A stretch of 64,000 nt of DNA, from contig JAGLBE010000006.1 in the NCBI GenBank assembly GCA_018260445.1, positions 59,851-123,850 of the forward strand, in the 5' to 3' direction. Source of the DNA: Psychrobacter sp. (lineage in GTDB: Bacteria > Pseudomonadota > Gammaproteobacteria > Pseudomonadales > Moraxellaceae). The notes below the pieces were generated by a model. It was not told the DNA's origin and did no database searches. It was given only the letters and a program-made list of their open reading frames with translations. A program made the translations under genes and the position numbers. How positions within the stretch are numbered: the stretch's first letter is position 1; each line of letters opens with the position of its first letter. Positions 18,512 through 27,671 of this stretch are shown here, piece after piece.

Positions 18512-19228
18512 TTACAAAGCTTCTTTGGTTGATGGTAGTGTGTTGAGCGCCCGCTCATCATATTCACACGCCATGCGTAGCGCTCGCGCAAAGGCTTTAA
18601 ACGCAGACTCGATTTGATGGTGGCTGTTGACTCCTTTTAGGTTGTCCAGATGCACCGTCATCCACGCATGGTTCACAAAGCCCATAAAAAATTCGCTAAA
18701 TAAATCGACATCAAACTTGCCCACATGCGCGCGGGTAAAGGGGATGTTCATATGCAAACTGGGGCGCCCAGAGATATCGACCACGGCACGGGTTAACGAC
18801 TCATCAAGCGGGGCATAAAAGTGCCCATACCGGCGAATGCCTTTTTTATCGCCCAACGCTTTGGCAAAGGCTTGCCCTAAGGTGATGCCCGTGTCCTCAA
18901 CACTGTGGTGATCGTCAATATCCACATCCCCTTTGCAAGTGATGTCTAGGTCAAACAAGCCGTGACGCTTAATTTGCTCAAGCATATGGTTCAAAAATGG
19001 CACGCCGGTATCAATACTGCCCTGACCAGTGCCATCTAGATTAACCCTCACGCTAATGTTAGTTTCGGCGGTATTGCGTACCACGCTGGCTTTACGCTGA
19101 GGTCGCTCTGCTGGATTGACTGGATTGACTGGATTGACTGGATTGACTGGATTGACTGGATTGACTGGATTGGAAGCATTGGCAGAATCGACAGAATTTA
19201 AAGACATACTCATTGGCTGGTCACTCAT
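18512..19228 (-). CDS. hisB: Imidazoleglycerol-phosphate dehydratase
   Basis: The enzyme dehydrates imidazole glycerol phosphate to imidazole acetol phosphate in histidine synthesis. The 238-residue protein carries the metal-binding [11 protein letters not shown] motif and a second ligand region ([18 protein letters not shown]), with [12 protein letters not shown] near the start of the domain. It is the monofunctional form, without a HisB phosphatase domain. About 47 residues precede the domain and include six to seven VNP tripeptides encoded by a 9-bp tandem array (19112-19173). The extension is probably disordered. The true start could also be the internal ATG at 19213; neither has a clear ribosome binding site. 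Confidence 0.95.
   Translation of the reverse strand: MSDQPMSMSLNSVDSANASNPVNPVNPVNPVNPVNPVNPAERPQRKASVVRNTAETNISVRVNLDGTGQGSIDTGVPFLNHMLEQIKRHGLFDLDITCKGDVDIDDHHSVEDTGITLGQAFAKALGDKKGIRRYGHFYAPLDESLTRAVVDISGRPSLHMNIPFTRAHVGKFDVDLFSEFFMGFVNHAWMTVHLDNLKGVNSHHQIESAFKAFARALRMACEYDERALNTLPSTKEAL
19112..19173. repeat. 9-bp tandem array inside hisB
   Basis: Six perfect head-to-tail copies of TGGATTGAC plus a partial seventh encode the Val-Asn-Pro repeats near the N-terminus of HisB on the minus strand. The unit length preserves frame, so copy number can change without breaking the gene. Confidence 0.95.
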
Positions 19229-19444
19229 GTGGATTGTCTACTCGCTAAACAAGATAAACAAAAAGGGGCTATTAACGTAGACGGACGATAGGACGATAGA
19301 TAGATAAAAATAAATAAACTAGGATAATAGCAAACGCACACCGGTTAAGCCACGTTTACACCCTACCTATTAGTAACGTTTGCTCAATTATTGTGATATA
19401 TTTTAGCGCAATCCATAAATAGTCACTAGATAGGAACCTTGGTT

Positions 19445-19879
19445 ATGCCACTTGAAGCGGTTGCCATTCGCACTTTTGACGCCCCGGTTATGCGTCAGCC
19501 TAAACATGATAATGACTTGCGCGAGCGCATTGCCAAGCTGTATGAGTCGAGCGATGCTAAAACAGGCAATTTGACGGACAGCAGCGCCATCATGGCGCAG
19601 TTTGAGACGGCTTTTAGGCAAGGCGGCCTTATGTATGTCGGCATGTTTAACGATAAACCCATTATGGCGGTAGGCTGCTTTGACGATGGACAAACTGATA
19701 CCAAACGCTTGCAATATTTGGCAGTGCATCCTGAGAATATTAACCGCGGTATCGAGGCCAAATTTATTAAGCTAGTATACGATAAAGAGGTGCGCAAGGG
19801 GGTGCGCCGTTTTATGCCGGTTGATACAAGTATCCATCAAATCATGAGCCATTATGAATTAATTGAGTTAAAGCAATAA
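19445..19879 (+). CDS. GNAT-like protein, possibly PanZ/PanM family
   Basis: The 144-residue product has an acetyltransferase-like core: a strand YVGMFNDKPIMAVGCF, then RLQYLAVHPENINRGIEAKFI, which resembles the acetyl-CoA-binding strand-turn-helix of GNAT proteins, though without a full Q/RxxGxG/A. The layout recalls PanZ, the acetyl-CoA sensor that promotes maturation and inhibition of PanD in pantothenate synthesis, but the likeness is weak. The ATG at 19445 is eight bases after AGGAA; an in-frame TTG at 19439 is less likely. It precedes tRNA-Phe, which has its own promoter. Confidence 0.6.
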   Translation: MPLEAVAIRTFDAPVMRQPKHDNDLRERIAKLYESSDAKTGNLTDSSAIMAQFETAFRQGGLMYVGMFNDKPIMAVGCFDDGQTDTKRLQYLAVHPENINRGIEAKFIKLVYDKEVRKGVRRFMPVDTSIHQIMSHYELIELKQ

Positions 19880-19920
19880 AGCTCGTGCCGGCTTGCATAA
19901 AAGTAAATTCTAAATAGTGC

Positions 19921-19949
19921 TTGACAGCGTAGCCGATATTTAGTTTAAT
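19921..19949 (+). promoter_or_regulatory. Sigma-70 promoter for tRNA-Phe
   Basis: A perfect -35 TTGACA (19921-19926), a 17-bp spacer and a -10 TTTAAT (19944-19949) lie upstream. The predicted start would be some 10 bases before the tRNA at 19967. It is the best promoter match found in the window. Confidence 0.8.
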
Positions 19950-19966
19950 AGCGACCTCATAAAGAC

Positions 19967-20042
19967 GGCCCGATAGCTCAGTCGGTAGAGCAAAGGATTG
20001 AAAATCCTTGTGTCGGCAGTTCGAATCTGCCTCGGGCCACCA
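19967..20042 (+). tRNA. tRNA-Phe (GAA)
   Basis: A 76-nt cloverleaf including the encoded 3' CCA. The acceptor stem is GGCCCGA/TCGGGCC and the D-arm holds AGCTCAGTCGGTAGAGC. The anticodon stem AAGGA/TCCTT has loop TTGAAAA with anticodon GAA at 20000-20002, and the T-arm contains GTTCGAATC. It is a single tRNA gene with its own promoter upstream and a terminator downstream. Confidence 0.98.
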
Positions 20043-20152
20043 TCTTTATGACCCAATTATAAGCAAAAAAAAGTAACAAGTACTGGTTTTTAGCATCCGC
20101 TGCAATAGGTGGGTGGCTAAAAACCGCTTAAAACAGACAGTGCTTGAGACGA

Positions 20153-20194
20153 CAAAAAACCCCGCAAACTCTATAAATTTTGCGGGGTTTTTTT
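20153..20194 (+). terminator. Bidirectional Rho-independent terminator
   Basis: The stem CCCCGCAAA (20160-20168) pairs with TTTGCGGGG (20179-20187). It is followed by a T-run on the plus strand and, on the minus strand, by a T-run from the upstream A-tract. It serves tRNA-Phe on the plus strand and probably lptFG on the minus strand. Confidence 0.92.
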
Positions 20195-20260
20195 ATGGCG
20201 GCATGGTGTTAGCGTTATCGTGGGATTAAGGCGTATGTAGCGCTCTTGGGCGTCTATTTT

Positions 20261-21715
20261 TTAACTTTGGCGTTTAAGTAAATAAAACCCTAACAGTGCG
20301 CTGCCAACAATAGGCAGCAGCACCATCAATAACGGCGACACCCCTGTCGCCAAGGTTACAAAGCCGGTTAAGTCCTGCACGTAGCTAAATAGCAGCGCAA
20401 AGATGATAGCGACGACGATACGCAGACCTAAACTGTGGGTGCGCAAGGAGCCAAACACAAAAGAGCACGCCACAATCACCAAGGACAACACGGCAAAGGG
20501 CGATAGCAGCTTTTGCCAAAAGGCCAATTCGTGTTCAAGGGAGCGCGTGCCTTGCGCCTGATTGAATAGTTTGTGCGCATAAAGCTGGGTTAACGATAAA
20601 TCTTCGGCACGTCGGGTCAATAAATACACCGAGCTTGGCGATATCGGCAAGGCGAGGACTTCGCTATCCTTAATACTTTTGGTCACTAACGGTTTATTGT
20701 CTAAAATAATCGACTCTGATTGGCGAAGACGATGCTGCTGAGCTAGGCTATTTTCTAGCAATGATGCGGTAGATGGGGTACCGGTTTGAGTATCAACAGT
20801 CGCCTTGAATGATGCAGTAGATGGGGTGCCGGTTTGAGTATCAACAGTCGCCTTGGTTGACGGCATGCCAGCAGGTTTAGCGTCCGCACTGCTCTTATTA
20901 ATGGCCGCATGGCCCGACAAGCTTAAAGTGGCGATGTCGTTCAGTTGCCAGTAGTATTGGGTCGGCAAAGCATTCTGACTATTTAGCGTAGCTTCCTTAG
21001 CCTCCTTAGCCTCATTAGCATTGCTAAATTGATTGGTAGCCTCTTTTGCTACCTCTTTTGCTACATAACTGCCGCCTGCCGCTGTAGATAGCGAGATAAG
21101 ATTATTATCGGCATCCAAATCCCAGCGCTTAACCTCACCAATGTTGCCTTTGGCATCGGCATAATCAATGAACACAATACTGTTCACGGTTTGCTTGTCC
21201 AAGCCTTGCGCATCAGCAGCGTTTGTGTTTTTTTGCATGGTCCAGTAGCCATTGACCGATGCCAAAAGCTTAGTATCCGGTTTGCGCACTTGATTGGCTT
21301 TTAAATTGCTGTGCGGTAAGACAAATTGGTTAATGGCCAGTGCCACCAACACAAATAGAAATGCCGGTTGCAGCGCCCAGCCGACAATGCGATAAATGCT
21401 GACCCCTGCTGCCCGCATGACAATGAGCTCAGCTTTATTGGCCAATAACCCAAGCCCCACAACAGCACCTAGTAGCGCCCCAGTGGGGATAAACTGGGCT
21501 AAAAAATACGGCGAGCGGTAGGCAATAAAGGTAAGCGCATCACTATAGGTATAGCTGGCTGAAAGCGCTTCGATTTCAGCCAAGGCTGAGAACAAAACTT
21601 GCAACGCCCATAAAGCCAATACTGCGCCCACCATAGCATAAAGGGCATTTTTTTTCACATAGCGTGACAGTATTTTGCCGGTGCGAGCAGAGCCATTAAC
21701 CTGTAAGTGGTTCAT
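20261..21715 (-). CDS. lptG: LPS export system permease LptG
   Basis: LptG is one of the two membrane subunits of the LptB2FG ABC transporter that extracts lipopolysaccharide from the inner membrane and passes it to LptC. The 484-residue chain has six predicted helices, three N-terminal and three C-terminal, around a periplasmic jelly-roll domain. The cytoplasmic coupling block NKAELIVMRAAGVSIYRIV, which contacts LptB, is clear. The periplasmic domain carries extra low-complexity sequence, including a 16-residue unit repeated twice (DNA 20763-20858). It overlaps lptF by four bases, so the two are translationally coupled. Confidence 0.95.
   Translation of the reverse strand: MNHLQVNGSARTGKILSRYVKKNALYAMVGAVLALWALQVLFSALAEIEALSASYTYSDALTFIAYRSPYFLAQFIPTGALLGAVVGLGLLANKAELIVMRAAGVSIYRIVGWALQPAFLFVLVALAINQFVLPHSNLKANQVRKPDTKLLASVNGYWTMQKNTNAADAQGLDKQTVNSIVFIDYADAKGNIGEVKRWDLDADNNLISLSTAAGGSYVAKEVAKEATNQFSNANEAKEAKEATLNSQNALPTQYYWQLNDIATLSLSGHAAINKSSADAKPAGMPSTKATVDTQTGTPSTASFKATVDTQTGTPSTASLLENSLAQQHRLRQSESIILDNKPLVTKSIKDSEVLALPISPSSVYLLTRRAEDLSLTQLYAHKLFNQAQGTRSLEHELAFWQKLLSPFAVLSLVIVACSFVFGSLRTHSLGLRIVVAIIFALLFSYVQDLTGFVTLATGVSPLLMVLLPIVGSALLGFYLLKRQS
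20763..20858. repeat. 48-bp direct repeat inside lptG
   Basis: Two adjacent 48-bp units (20763-20810 and 20811-20858) differ at only a few bases and encode a repeated 16-residue segment containing KATVDTQTGTPSTAS. They extend the periplasmic part of LptG in frame. Confidence 0.93.
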
Positions 21716-23196
21716 GATTGCCCTTCTTCATTGCGTTTACTGCTGTTATCGCCACTATTGTTATCATCCTGTTTGTCTGTGTGCGCGTCGTTCTTGTTGA
21801 TGGATGACGCGTAACCAGATGCGCTCACAGTGCTTGTGTCTAAGCGCCCAAGCCCAAAGCGCACCCGATGGCGGATACGGCTGGCCCAATTAAGATACAG
21901 CGCAAACAGCATAAAGGCTAAAGTAACTGCTGGATACGCCCAAGCTCCTACAGTCCCTTTGAGTACGGCATTTTTAAGCGCAATAATGACGATGACACAA
22001 CTGGTGAATATCAAAATAGCGGGCAGCAGCCGTAACCAGCGTCCTTGTCTCGGCGGGACTTTTGCCAACGGCACCGCCAGCATCGGCGCAATAATCATGA
22101 GCCAAGGTAGGGTAAAGCGATAGCCCAATTCGGCTTGTGCTGGCAATATCTGTTGACGATTAATTTGCGCTGAGTCTCGAGGTGGGTTTTGCAAGGGAGC
22201 GGCCTCATTATCGGTTTTCGCTATAATCGGTATGGTATTTCCTGTCGCTGCCTGCCATAAGGTTGCTAAAGGTTGGGTGCTGACATTGGTTTCGCTAAGT
22301 GTATCGTTTGCAGGGTTACTGATGCTAATGCGATAGCGCTCAAAGCTCACTTGATTGTAAACCTGACTATTGGCGTCAACCTCATAGCGACGCCCCTGAT
22401 ACAAATCTAACTGGCGTACCCCACTGTTATCTGGCGCTGGCACTTGTAGCGCCCGTTTGGCAAGCACAATCACATCTTTTTTAGGTTTTGCGGCGGGCTT
22501 TGTATCTACCGCGGTATTGGCATTAGTATTGGCATTAGTATTGGCATTAGTATTGGCATTAGTATTGGCATTGGCATCTATTGCGCTTGCACTTGGCACA
22601 TTGCCCGTGACGACTGGGAGTTTTTCAGGTTGAGCAGATTCAGTGCCGGTCGCCCTATCTTCCCCGGTTTGTACCAACACCACATCACGCAGCTCGGTTC
22701 TATCATCACTCATACTGCCCACATATAAATGATAATCGTCATTACTAATAAATGTCTGGGGTCGAATTAAATCAAAGGCGCTGGTCAGTGATTGCTGCTG
22801 CCAAATGTTTTCAGAGTGTCTATAGCCCCACGGTTTGCCAAACAAAGACAAGCCTGCCTCTGCCATAAACAGCACCGCAATGAGCGGTATCATCAAACGT
22901 GCCAAATAACCGCGCGACAAACCGCTGCTGTTGAGTACCGCCATTTCGTGATCCACATACAAACGGCCAAACACCAACATCAAGCCAATAAAAAAAGATA
23001 GCGGTAAAATCAGCTCTAAAAAATAAGGTAAATTATAGCCAATAATAGCAAATAGTAGCCCGACATCAAGACGACCTTCGGCCGCTATGCCAAAGTAGCG
23101 AATCATGCGGCCACCCAATAATAGTACCGTCAAAAAGCCGACGACCAAAACGGTACTCGTAGCAACTTGTTGGGTCATATAGCGACGTAAAATCAC
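21712..23196 (-). CDS. lptF: LPS export system permease LptF
   Basis: LptF is the partner permease of LptG. The first helix begins after VILRRYMTQQ, as in LptF homologues, and the coupling segment YVDHEMAVLNSSGLSRGYL is present. A large periplasmic domain (about residues 110-370) and three C-terminal helices follow, ending in a polar tail rich in Asn, Asp and Lys. The GTG at 23196 is chosen because the frame continues far upstream to 23325 without Lpt-like sequence; the first internal ATG (23178) would clip the conserved start. No strong ribosome binding site is seen. A 12-bp tandem array at 22515-22574 adds NANT repeats in the periplasmic domain. Confidence 0.92.
   Translation of the reverse strand: MILRRYMTQQVATSTVLVVGFLTVLLLGGRMIRYFGIAAEGRLDVGLLFAIIGYNLPYFLELILPLSFFIGLMLVFGRLYVDHEMAVLNSSGLSRGYLARLMIPLIAVLFMAEAGLSLFGKPWGYRHSENIWQQQSLTSAFDLIRPQTFISNDDYHLYVGSMSDDRTELRDVVLVQTGEDRATGTESAQPEKLPVVTGNVPSASAIDANANTNANTNANTNANTNANTAVDTKPAAKPKKDVIVLAKRALQVPAPDNSGVRQLDLYQGRRYEVDANSQVYNQVSFERYRISISNPANDTLSETNVSTQPLATLWQAATGNTIPIIAKTDNEAAPLQNPPRDSAQINRQQILPAQAELGYRFTLPWLMIIAPMLAVPLAKVPPRQGRWLRLLPAILIFTSCVIVIIALKNAVLKGTVGAWAYPAVTLAFMLFALYLNWASRIRHRVRFGLGRLDTSTVSASGYASSINKNDAHTDKQDDNNSGDNSSKRNEEGQS
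22515..22574. repeat. 12-bp tandem array inside lptF
   Basis: Four perfect copies of TATTGGCATTAG plus one imperfect copy encode Asn-Ala-Asn-Thr repeats on the minus strand. They lie inside a Thr/Asn/Ala-rich insertion of the periplasmic domain. Confidence 0.95.
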
Positions 23197-23624
23197 AGGC
23201 AAGCTCGAATTTAGAAGAAGAGAAGTAATACAATGGGTAGAATAGTCCACACGCCCCAGACAAGATATCTTATTTAACAGGGGTGACGCCAAATATGTAA
23301 CAAATACAATACAGCAGCATAGCACATTGTTTAAAGCGGCTAAGTCGGATGCGCTATTATAGAGTATCGTGACGCTGATAGCGAAAGGATACCCAAAACA
23401 GAATAGATGCGGTTATGCTAAACTGGCGTCTTGTGGCATCAGATAAGCTTGGGTTTAAATCCGCCAAGTGTCTACATGCCCTCAAACCTCTTGTATAAAT
23501 ATCGAGCGTAGGTACCTCTATCTTATGCTCATGTCTTGTCTAGTCACGTCTATTGACTAGTATGGTTATTGTCTAGCCTATTAACCCTGCTTAACTAAAC
23601 CCTGATTAACACAAAGGAGCAATG
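23197..23624. other. lptF-pepA divergent intergenic region
   Basis: 428 bp between divergently transcribed lptF and pepA, an arrangement widely kept in gammaproteobacteria. It should hold both promoters. The part at 23197-23325 is also open in the lptF frame but has no recognisable protein sequence. No clear operator was identified. Confidence 0.6.
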
Positions 23625-25289
23625 ATGAATTTAAGCCTTACAGTCACAAAAAAACTACCTGCAACCAATGCCAAAAAGCTGCTTAAAAAAGTACTGCCCA
23701 GTGAGAGCGATGTAGCCTCACAATGCCTTGTGGTAATGGTGGACAGTGAAGGGCAACTACTTGGTAACAATGAGGGCGAAATTCGCGGCTATAGTAGCCG
23801 AATCGATGCGCTAATGACTGCAGCAAACTTTAAGGGTAAGCTTGCAGAGACGGCCATGGACTTTGCTTTGGTGGCAGACAAAAAGGCACCGTTGCCGCTA
23901 TTACTAGTAGGCGTGGGAGATACCGACAAACTGTCCGCAACCAACTTGCAAAAAATAGCCACAGCGATTTATCAAAACACTTATAAACGTAATGATAGCG
24001 TGATTACGGCGCTAAATGATGGTTTGTCAGACTCGCAGCTGCAGCAATTTTGCTTGGCGCTTTTAAATGCCAGTTATCGTTTTGAGACCTATAAAACAGA
24101 AAAAACGACAATTAAGCTGACCGAAGTGGTGCTGTTGTCCTCTACGTTACAGCAGTCTACCTTAGATTATGCAGCAGCGGTACACAGTGGTCAATCTTTG
24201 GCTCGAGATATGGCCAATGAGCCGGGCAATATCTGTTATCCGGTGTACTTAGCCGACCAAGCGCGTGCGCTTGCCAAAACCTACCCCGACTTACTAAAAG
24301 TGACGGTCATTGGTGAGAAACAAATGGCGACCTTGGGCATGAATTGTTTTTTATCAGTGTCTAAAGGCTCTGTGCGTGAAGGCCAATTGGTGATTATGGA
24401 GTATCAAGGCAAATCTGATTTTTCAGGCCTAGCCACAGCAAACGCGAGCTTTGAAGAAACGGTTACCAAAAACTTGCAAGCAGTGGCTGACAAACTGCCC
24501 ACAAAAGCGGACTCAAAGTTTAGCAAATTACGCAAAGCAAAAACCGAGTCTACGACATCAGAAGCCAGTAGCGAGGCGCCTATTGTCTTGGTTGGTAAAG
24601 GGGTTACTTTTGACTCAGGCGGCATTTCTATCAAACCGGGTGCGGCCATGGATGAGATGAAATTTGATATGGGCGGCGCAGCGTCGGTTATCGGCACTAT
24701 CAAGGCCCTGTGTGAAGCGCGCCTGCCCATTAACGTGGTTGGCGCTTTGGCGTGTGCCGAAAACATGCCCTCGGGTGAGGCCACTCGCCCCGGTGATATA
24801 GTGACGGCGATGAATGGCAAAACCGTTGAAATCCTAAATACCGATGCCGAAGGGCGTTTGGTATTGGCCGACACTTTGTGCTACGTGCAGCGTTATCAGC
24901 CGCGCGCCATCATTGATGTGGCAACCTTGACCGGCGCCTGTGTGATTGCTTTAGGCCACGTTCGCTCCGCCGTGTTTAGCAACGATGAAGATGTGCTGTT
25001 TGCGCTCGAAAATGCCAGCGAAGAAACGGGGGATTTAATCTGGCATATGCCGTTAGATGATGCGTATCAAACCCAGCTTGACTCGCCCATCGCCGATATC
25101 CAAAATATCGGTGGCCGAGCCGCTGGCGCTATCACTGCTGCCTGCTTTTTGTCACGCTTTATTGCAGAGGGCCAAGCGTGGGCACATCTAGACATTGCTG
25201 GCACCGCCTGGCATTCGGGTAAAGACAAAGCAGGTACAGGGCGTCCCGTGCCGTTATTTATGCAATACCTTAAAAGTATGGCCAGCTAG
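23625..25289 (+). CDS. pepA: Leucyl aminopeptidase (M17)
   Basis: This is a hexameric cytosolic aminopeptidase with two metal ions; in E. coli PepA also serves as a DNA-binding cofactor of Xer recombination. The 554-residue chain has a variable N-terminal domain and an M17 catalytic domain. The metal and bicarbonate-site blocks are VGKGVTFDSGGISIKPG, MKFDMGGAA and the signature NTDAEGRL (405-412). A Lys/Ser/Thr-rich insertion of about 35 residues precedes VGKGVTFDSGG. The ATG at 23625 is five bases after AGGAG and is favoured over the ATG at 23622, which would be only two bases away. holC follows. Confidence 0.95.
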   Translation: MNLSLTVTKKLPATNAKKLLKKVLPSESDVASQCLVVMVDSEGQLLGNNEGEIRGYSSRIDALMTAANFKGKLAETAMDFALVADKKAPLPLLLVGVGDTDKLSATNLQKIATAIYQNTYKRNDSVITALNDGLSDSQLQQFCLALLNASYRFETYKTEKTTIKLTEVVLLSSTLQQSTLDYAAAVHSGQSLARDMANEPGNICYPVYLADQARALAKTYPDLLKVTVIGEKQMATLGMNCFLSVSKGSVREGQLVIMEYQGKSDFSGLATANASFEETVTKNLQAVADKLPTKADSKFSKLRKAKTESTTSEASSEAPIVLVGKGVTFDSGGISIKPGAAMDEMKFDMGGAASVIGTIKALCEARLPINVVGALACAENMPSGEATRPGDIVTAMNGKTVEILNTDAEGRLVLADTLCYVQRYQPRAIIDVATLTGACVIALGHVRSAVFSNDEDVLFALENASEETGDLIWHMPLDDAYQTQLDSPIADIQNIGGRAAGAITAACFLSRFIAEGQAWAHLDIAGTAWHSGKDKAGTGRPVPLFMQYLKSMAS

Positions 25290-25351
25290 CCAGCTTATTT
25301 TTTCAATGTTGCCTAGCCTAGTCTAGGGCTAAGGTTACATTAAAGGCTACC

Positions 25352-25876
25352 ATGCAGATTAGTTTTTATGTGTTAAGCGACCAGTATCTAACCAATAGGC
25401 CTGTTGTTATCAATGGGCCTAGTGTTGACGCTGACCGCAATAACCCTGACGTCTCCTACAGTGAGGCGTTTCTTCCTTTTGTCTGTAAACTGACCCAAAC
25501 GGTATTAAGAAAAAGCGAGCATAGCCTGCTGATTGTCGACGATAATCATGAGCGTCTGGCCATCTTAGATACTCAGTTATGGGCGTTTGATGCCGTCAGC
25601 TTTGTCCCTCACAACCTGTTAACCACGAGCCAACCTGTGGTCGCACAGTTGGTGGCACCCGTCACCTTGGTAACAAGTTTACCAGATGGGTTTGATGGTG
25701 TTGTCTTAAATCTTGCGGCCAAAGCTTTGCCGATATCGCCCACCGCAACATTAACCTTGCCCGAGCGGGTGCTTGAAATCATTAGCCCCGACCCCACCAG
25801 CAAACAGCAAGGCCGCGATAAATATACCCAGTATCGCAGCCAAGGCTTTGAGCTGATTTATCTGCCTATCAACTGA
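25352..25876 (+). CDS. holC: DNA polymerase III chi subunit
   Basis: Chi joins the clamp loader to single-strand binding protein at the replication fork. The 174-residue protein contains LWAFDAVSFVPHNL and a C-terminal RDKYTQYRSQGFELIYLP, both of which resemble E. coli HolC from memory. The pepA-holC order is typical. It is longer than the 147-residue E. coli protein, with extra residues near positions 15-35. An AAAGG site precedes the ATG, and pepA ends 62 bp upstream, so the two probably form an operon. valS, the usual next gene, is absent here. Confidence 0.85.
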   Translation: MQISFYVLSDQYLTNRPVVINGPSVDADRNNPDVSYSEAFLPFVCKLTQTVLRKSEHSLLIVDDNHERLAILDTQLWAFDAVSFVPHNLLTTSQPVVAQLVAPVTLVTSLPDGFDGVVLNLAAKALPISPTATLTLPERVLEIISPDPTSKQQGRDKYTQYRSQGFELIYLPIN

Positions 25877-26027
25877 ACCTTGACTATTCAACTGACCATT
25901 GACCATTGACCTGATAAAAACAGCGTCTTGGAGGTTAGCTGTCGACCATTACTGCACTAATCATTGCTTGCTTGGCGTTTTATGTTGCTAGCTAATAGTA
26001 TCAGGTAGCGGGTGATACGTTTACCTT

Positions 26028-26354
26028 TTACAAGGGGTCAATATCGACTTCTACGATGCGCTGCGTGCTGGGTGCCTCGTATTGGCGTTTGAACTGTCTT
26101 AACTGCTCGACCTCATCTAACAATTCTAAAATCAAAGCAATGGCGGCAGCGCTGGCCTCAAAATCACGGCTTAGCCTTGAGGCTCTCCGTACTACCGTTA
26201 ACTGATAGCCGGTAAATTGCCGAGTTTCGGGTACATCATATTCAATCACATTTTCATCAATCAGGGCCATTACCCAGCCTCGCTCTTGGCCGCAGGCGCT
26301 GATTAATTCGTCTAAGGTCATGATGATATCGTTCAATTCATTAGAATGTTGCAT
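26028..26354 (-). CDS. cbpM: Chaperone modulator CbpM
   Basis: CbpM binds the J-domain of CbpA and controls both its cochaperone and DNA-binding activity. The 108-residue protein is mostly helical, with a MerR-like N-terminal half (LDELISACGQERGWVMALIDENVIEY) and a coiled region LLDEVEQLRQFKRQYE. An AGAGGA site lies nine bases before the ATG. It follows cbpA on the same strand, as in E. coli, but about 340 bp and a tandem array separate them, so translation coupling is unlikely. Confidence 0.82.
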   Translation of the reverse strand: MQHSNELNDIIMTLDELISACGQERGWVMALIDENVIEYDVPETRQFTGYQLTVVRRASRLSRDFEASAAAIALILELLDEVEQLRQFKRQYEAPSTQRIVEVDIDPL

Positions 26355-26693
26355 ATCGCTTGTCCTCTTAATTTGCTCTTTTAAGTGACTAATCTTTTGA
26401 TCTTTACTGACTACTGCAATAGCTGGCCTTTAGTGACTTACTCTTAACTTGCCCAAACTAGGTTGGTGGCGGTACTGCAACTTATGCTATTGCGTCGCCT
26501 TTTGCTACACCACTAGGGCAGTTAGCAAGTTGTTGTAGCAACTATCGCCACTATTCATCGTCACTATTCATCGTCTTATGGTAACTATTTATCTTATCGT
26601 CACTTTTCATCGTCACTTTTCATCGTCACTTTTCATCGTCACTTTTCATCGTCACTTTTCATCGTCACTTTTCATCGTCTCTTTTTATGGTCA
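26355..26693. repeat. cbpA-cbpM spacer with 13-bp tandem array
   Basis: Six perfect copies of CGTCACTTTTCAT occupy 26598-26675, flanked by degenerate copies from about 26540 and to 26692. The array begins directly at the stop codon of cbpA. The rest of the 339 bp may hold a cbpM promoter, but none was picked out. Confidence 0.9.
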
Positions 26694-27671
26694 CTATCGC
26701 TGAATATGGGTCTGTGCAAAGCTGGCCTGTAGCGCTAAGTACGCCTCTTTTTGAGCGTCTGTTGTCACTTCAGGATTGGTAATATTTAAGGTCAGGTATA
26801 AGTCACCCGCTGTTTTTGCCGGGATGCCCTTGCCTTTAATGCGTAAATGGCTACCAGACTTACTGTTTTTAGGCACTGTCACACTCAACGAGCCCACTGG
26901 CGTGTCCACATTAATTTTATCGCCGAGTGCCGCCTCCCAAGGCGTAATGTTGACTGTCTGATACACATCTGCTCCCTCAATCCGTATATTATCGGCATGA
27001 CTGATGACCACCTTTAAAAATAAGTCACCATTCTTGCCACCGTTACCACTTGCCGCGCCCTGCCCCGTTAACCGAATCTGTTTGCCCTCGGTGATTCCTT
27101 TGGGGATTTTAATTTTTAGCGTTTTTAGTTCGTGGCTAATGGTGCCCGTGGGCTGGCGGGTGGGTACGTTGAGCTTGATACTATAGTCATCGCCGTTATA
27201 AACCGAGGCTAGGCTGACTGAAATCTCGGCATGTTGGTCGCGTCCGGGCATAGCGCCTGCACCCCTAAAGCCACTGTTTGAATTGGCCTGCCTGCCATCG
27301 CCAGCACCCGCCCCAAAAGCTGAAAAAATATCATCAAAGCGAAAGCTACCACTACCAAACGGGGCACCTTCACCAAACTGATCTTGCATATCCTCCCAGC
27401 GAAACCCGCCTTGTCCTGAAGCACCAGCACCGCCAAAGCCGCCTCGTCCTGCAAATGGATTGGCTTGCATCGCATCGTACTCTGCTCTTTTATCGGCATC
27501 GCGCAGCGTTTCATAAGCATTGTTAATCTCGGCAATTTTTTCATCCGAATTGGGCAAGTCGCTCACATCGGGATGATACTTACGCACCAATGTTCGGTAC
27601 GCCTTTTTAATATCCGCCTCGCTGGCGTCTTTGCTGACGCCTAGAGACTCATAATAACTTTTTTCGGCCAT
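26694..27671 (-). CDS. cbpA: Curved DNA-binding J-domain protein CbpA
   Basis: This DnaJ-type cochaperone lacks the zinc-finger domain and can act with DnaK; in E. coli it also binds curved DNA in stationary phase. The 325-residue chain has a J-domain with HPD at 33-35, a Gly/Phe-rich linker (about 70-145), and two C-terminal substrate domains. Blocks include LKIKIPKGITEGKQIRL, GDLFLKV, the repeat-like VTVPKNSKSGSHLRIKGKG and AGDLYLTL. Absence of CxxCxGxG repeats separates it from the dnaJ at 39775. An AAGGAG site precedes the ATG. Confidence 0.92.
   Translation of the reverse strand: MAEKSYYESLGVSKDASEADIKKAYRTLVRKYHPDVSDLPNSDEKIAEINNAYETLRDADKRAEYDAMQANPFAGRGGFGGAGASGQGGFRWEDMQDQFGEGAPFGSGSFRFDDIFSAFGAGAGDGRQANSNSGFRGAGAMPGRDQHAEISVSLASVYNGDDYSIKLNVPTRQPTGTISHELKTLKIKIPKGITEGKQIRLTGQGAASGNGGKNGDLFLKVVISHADNIRIEGADVYQTVNITPWEAALGDKINVDTPVGSLSVTVPKNSKSGSHLRIKGKGIPAKTAGDLYLTLNITNPEVTTDAQKEAYLALQASFAQTHIQR

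Noticed and set aside
17944-18591. Longer start for the isochorismatase-like protein
   Set aside because: The extra 27 residues overlap hisB and contain no family sequence; the start next to the hisB stop fits better.
24404-24874. 156-residue frame antisense to pepA
   Set aside because: Lies wholly opposite a well-supported gene and encodes no recognised motif.
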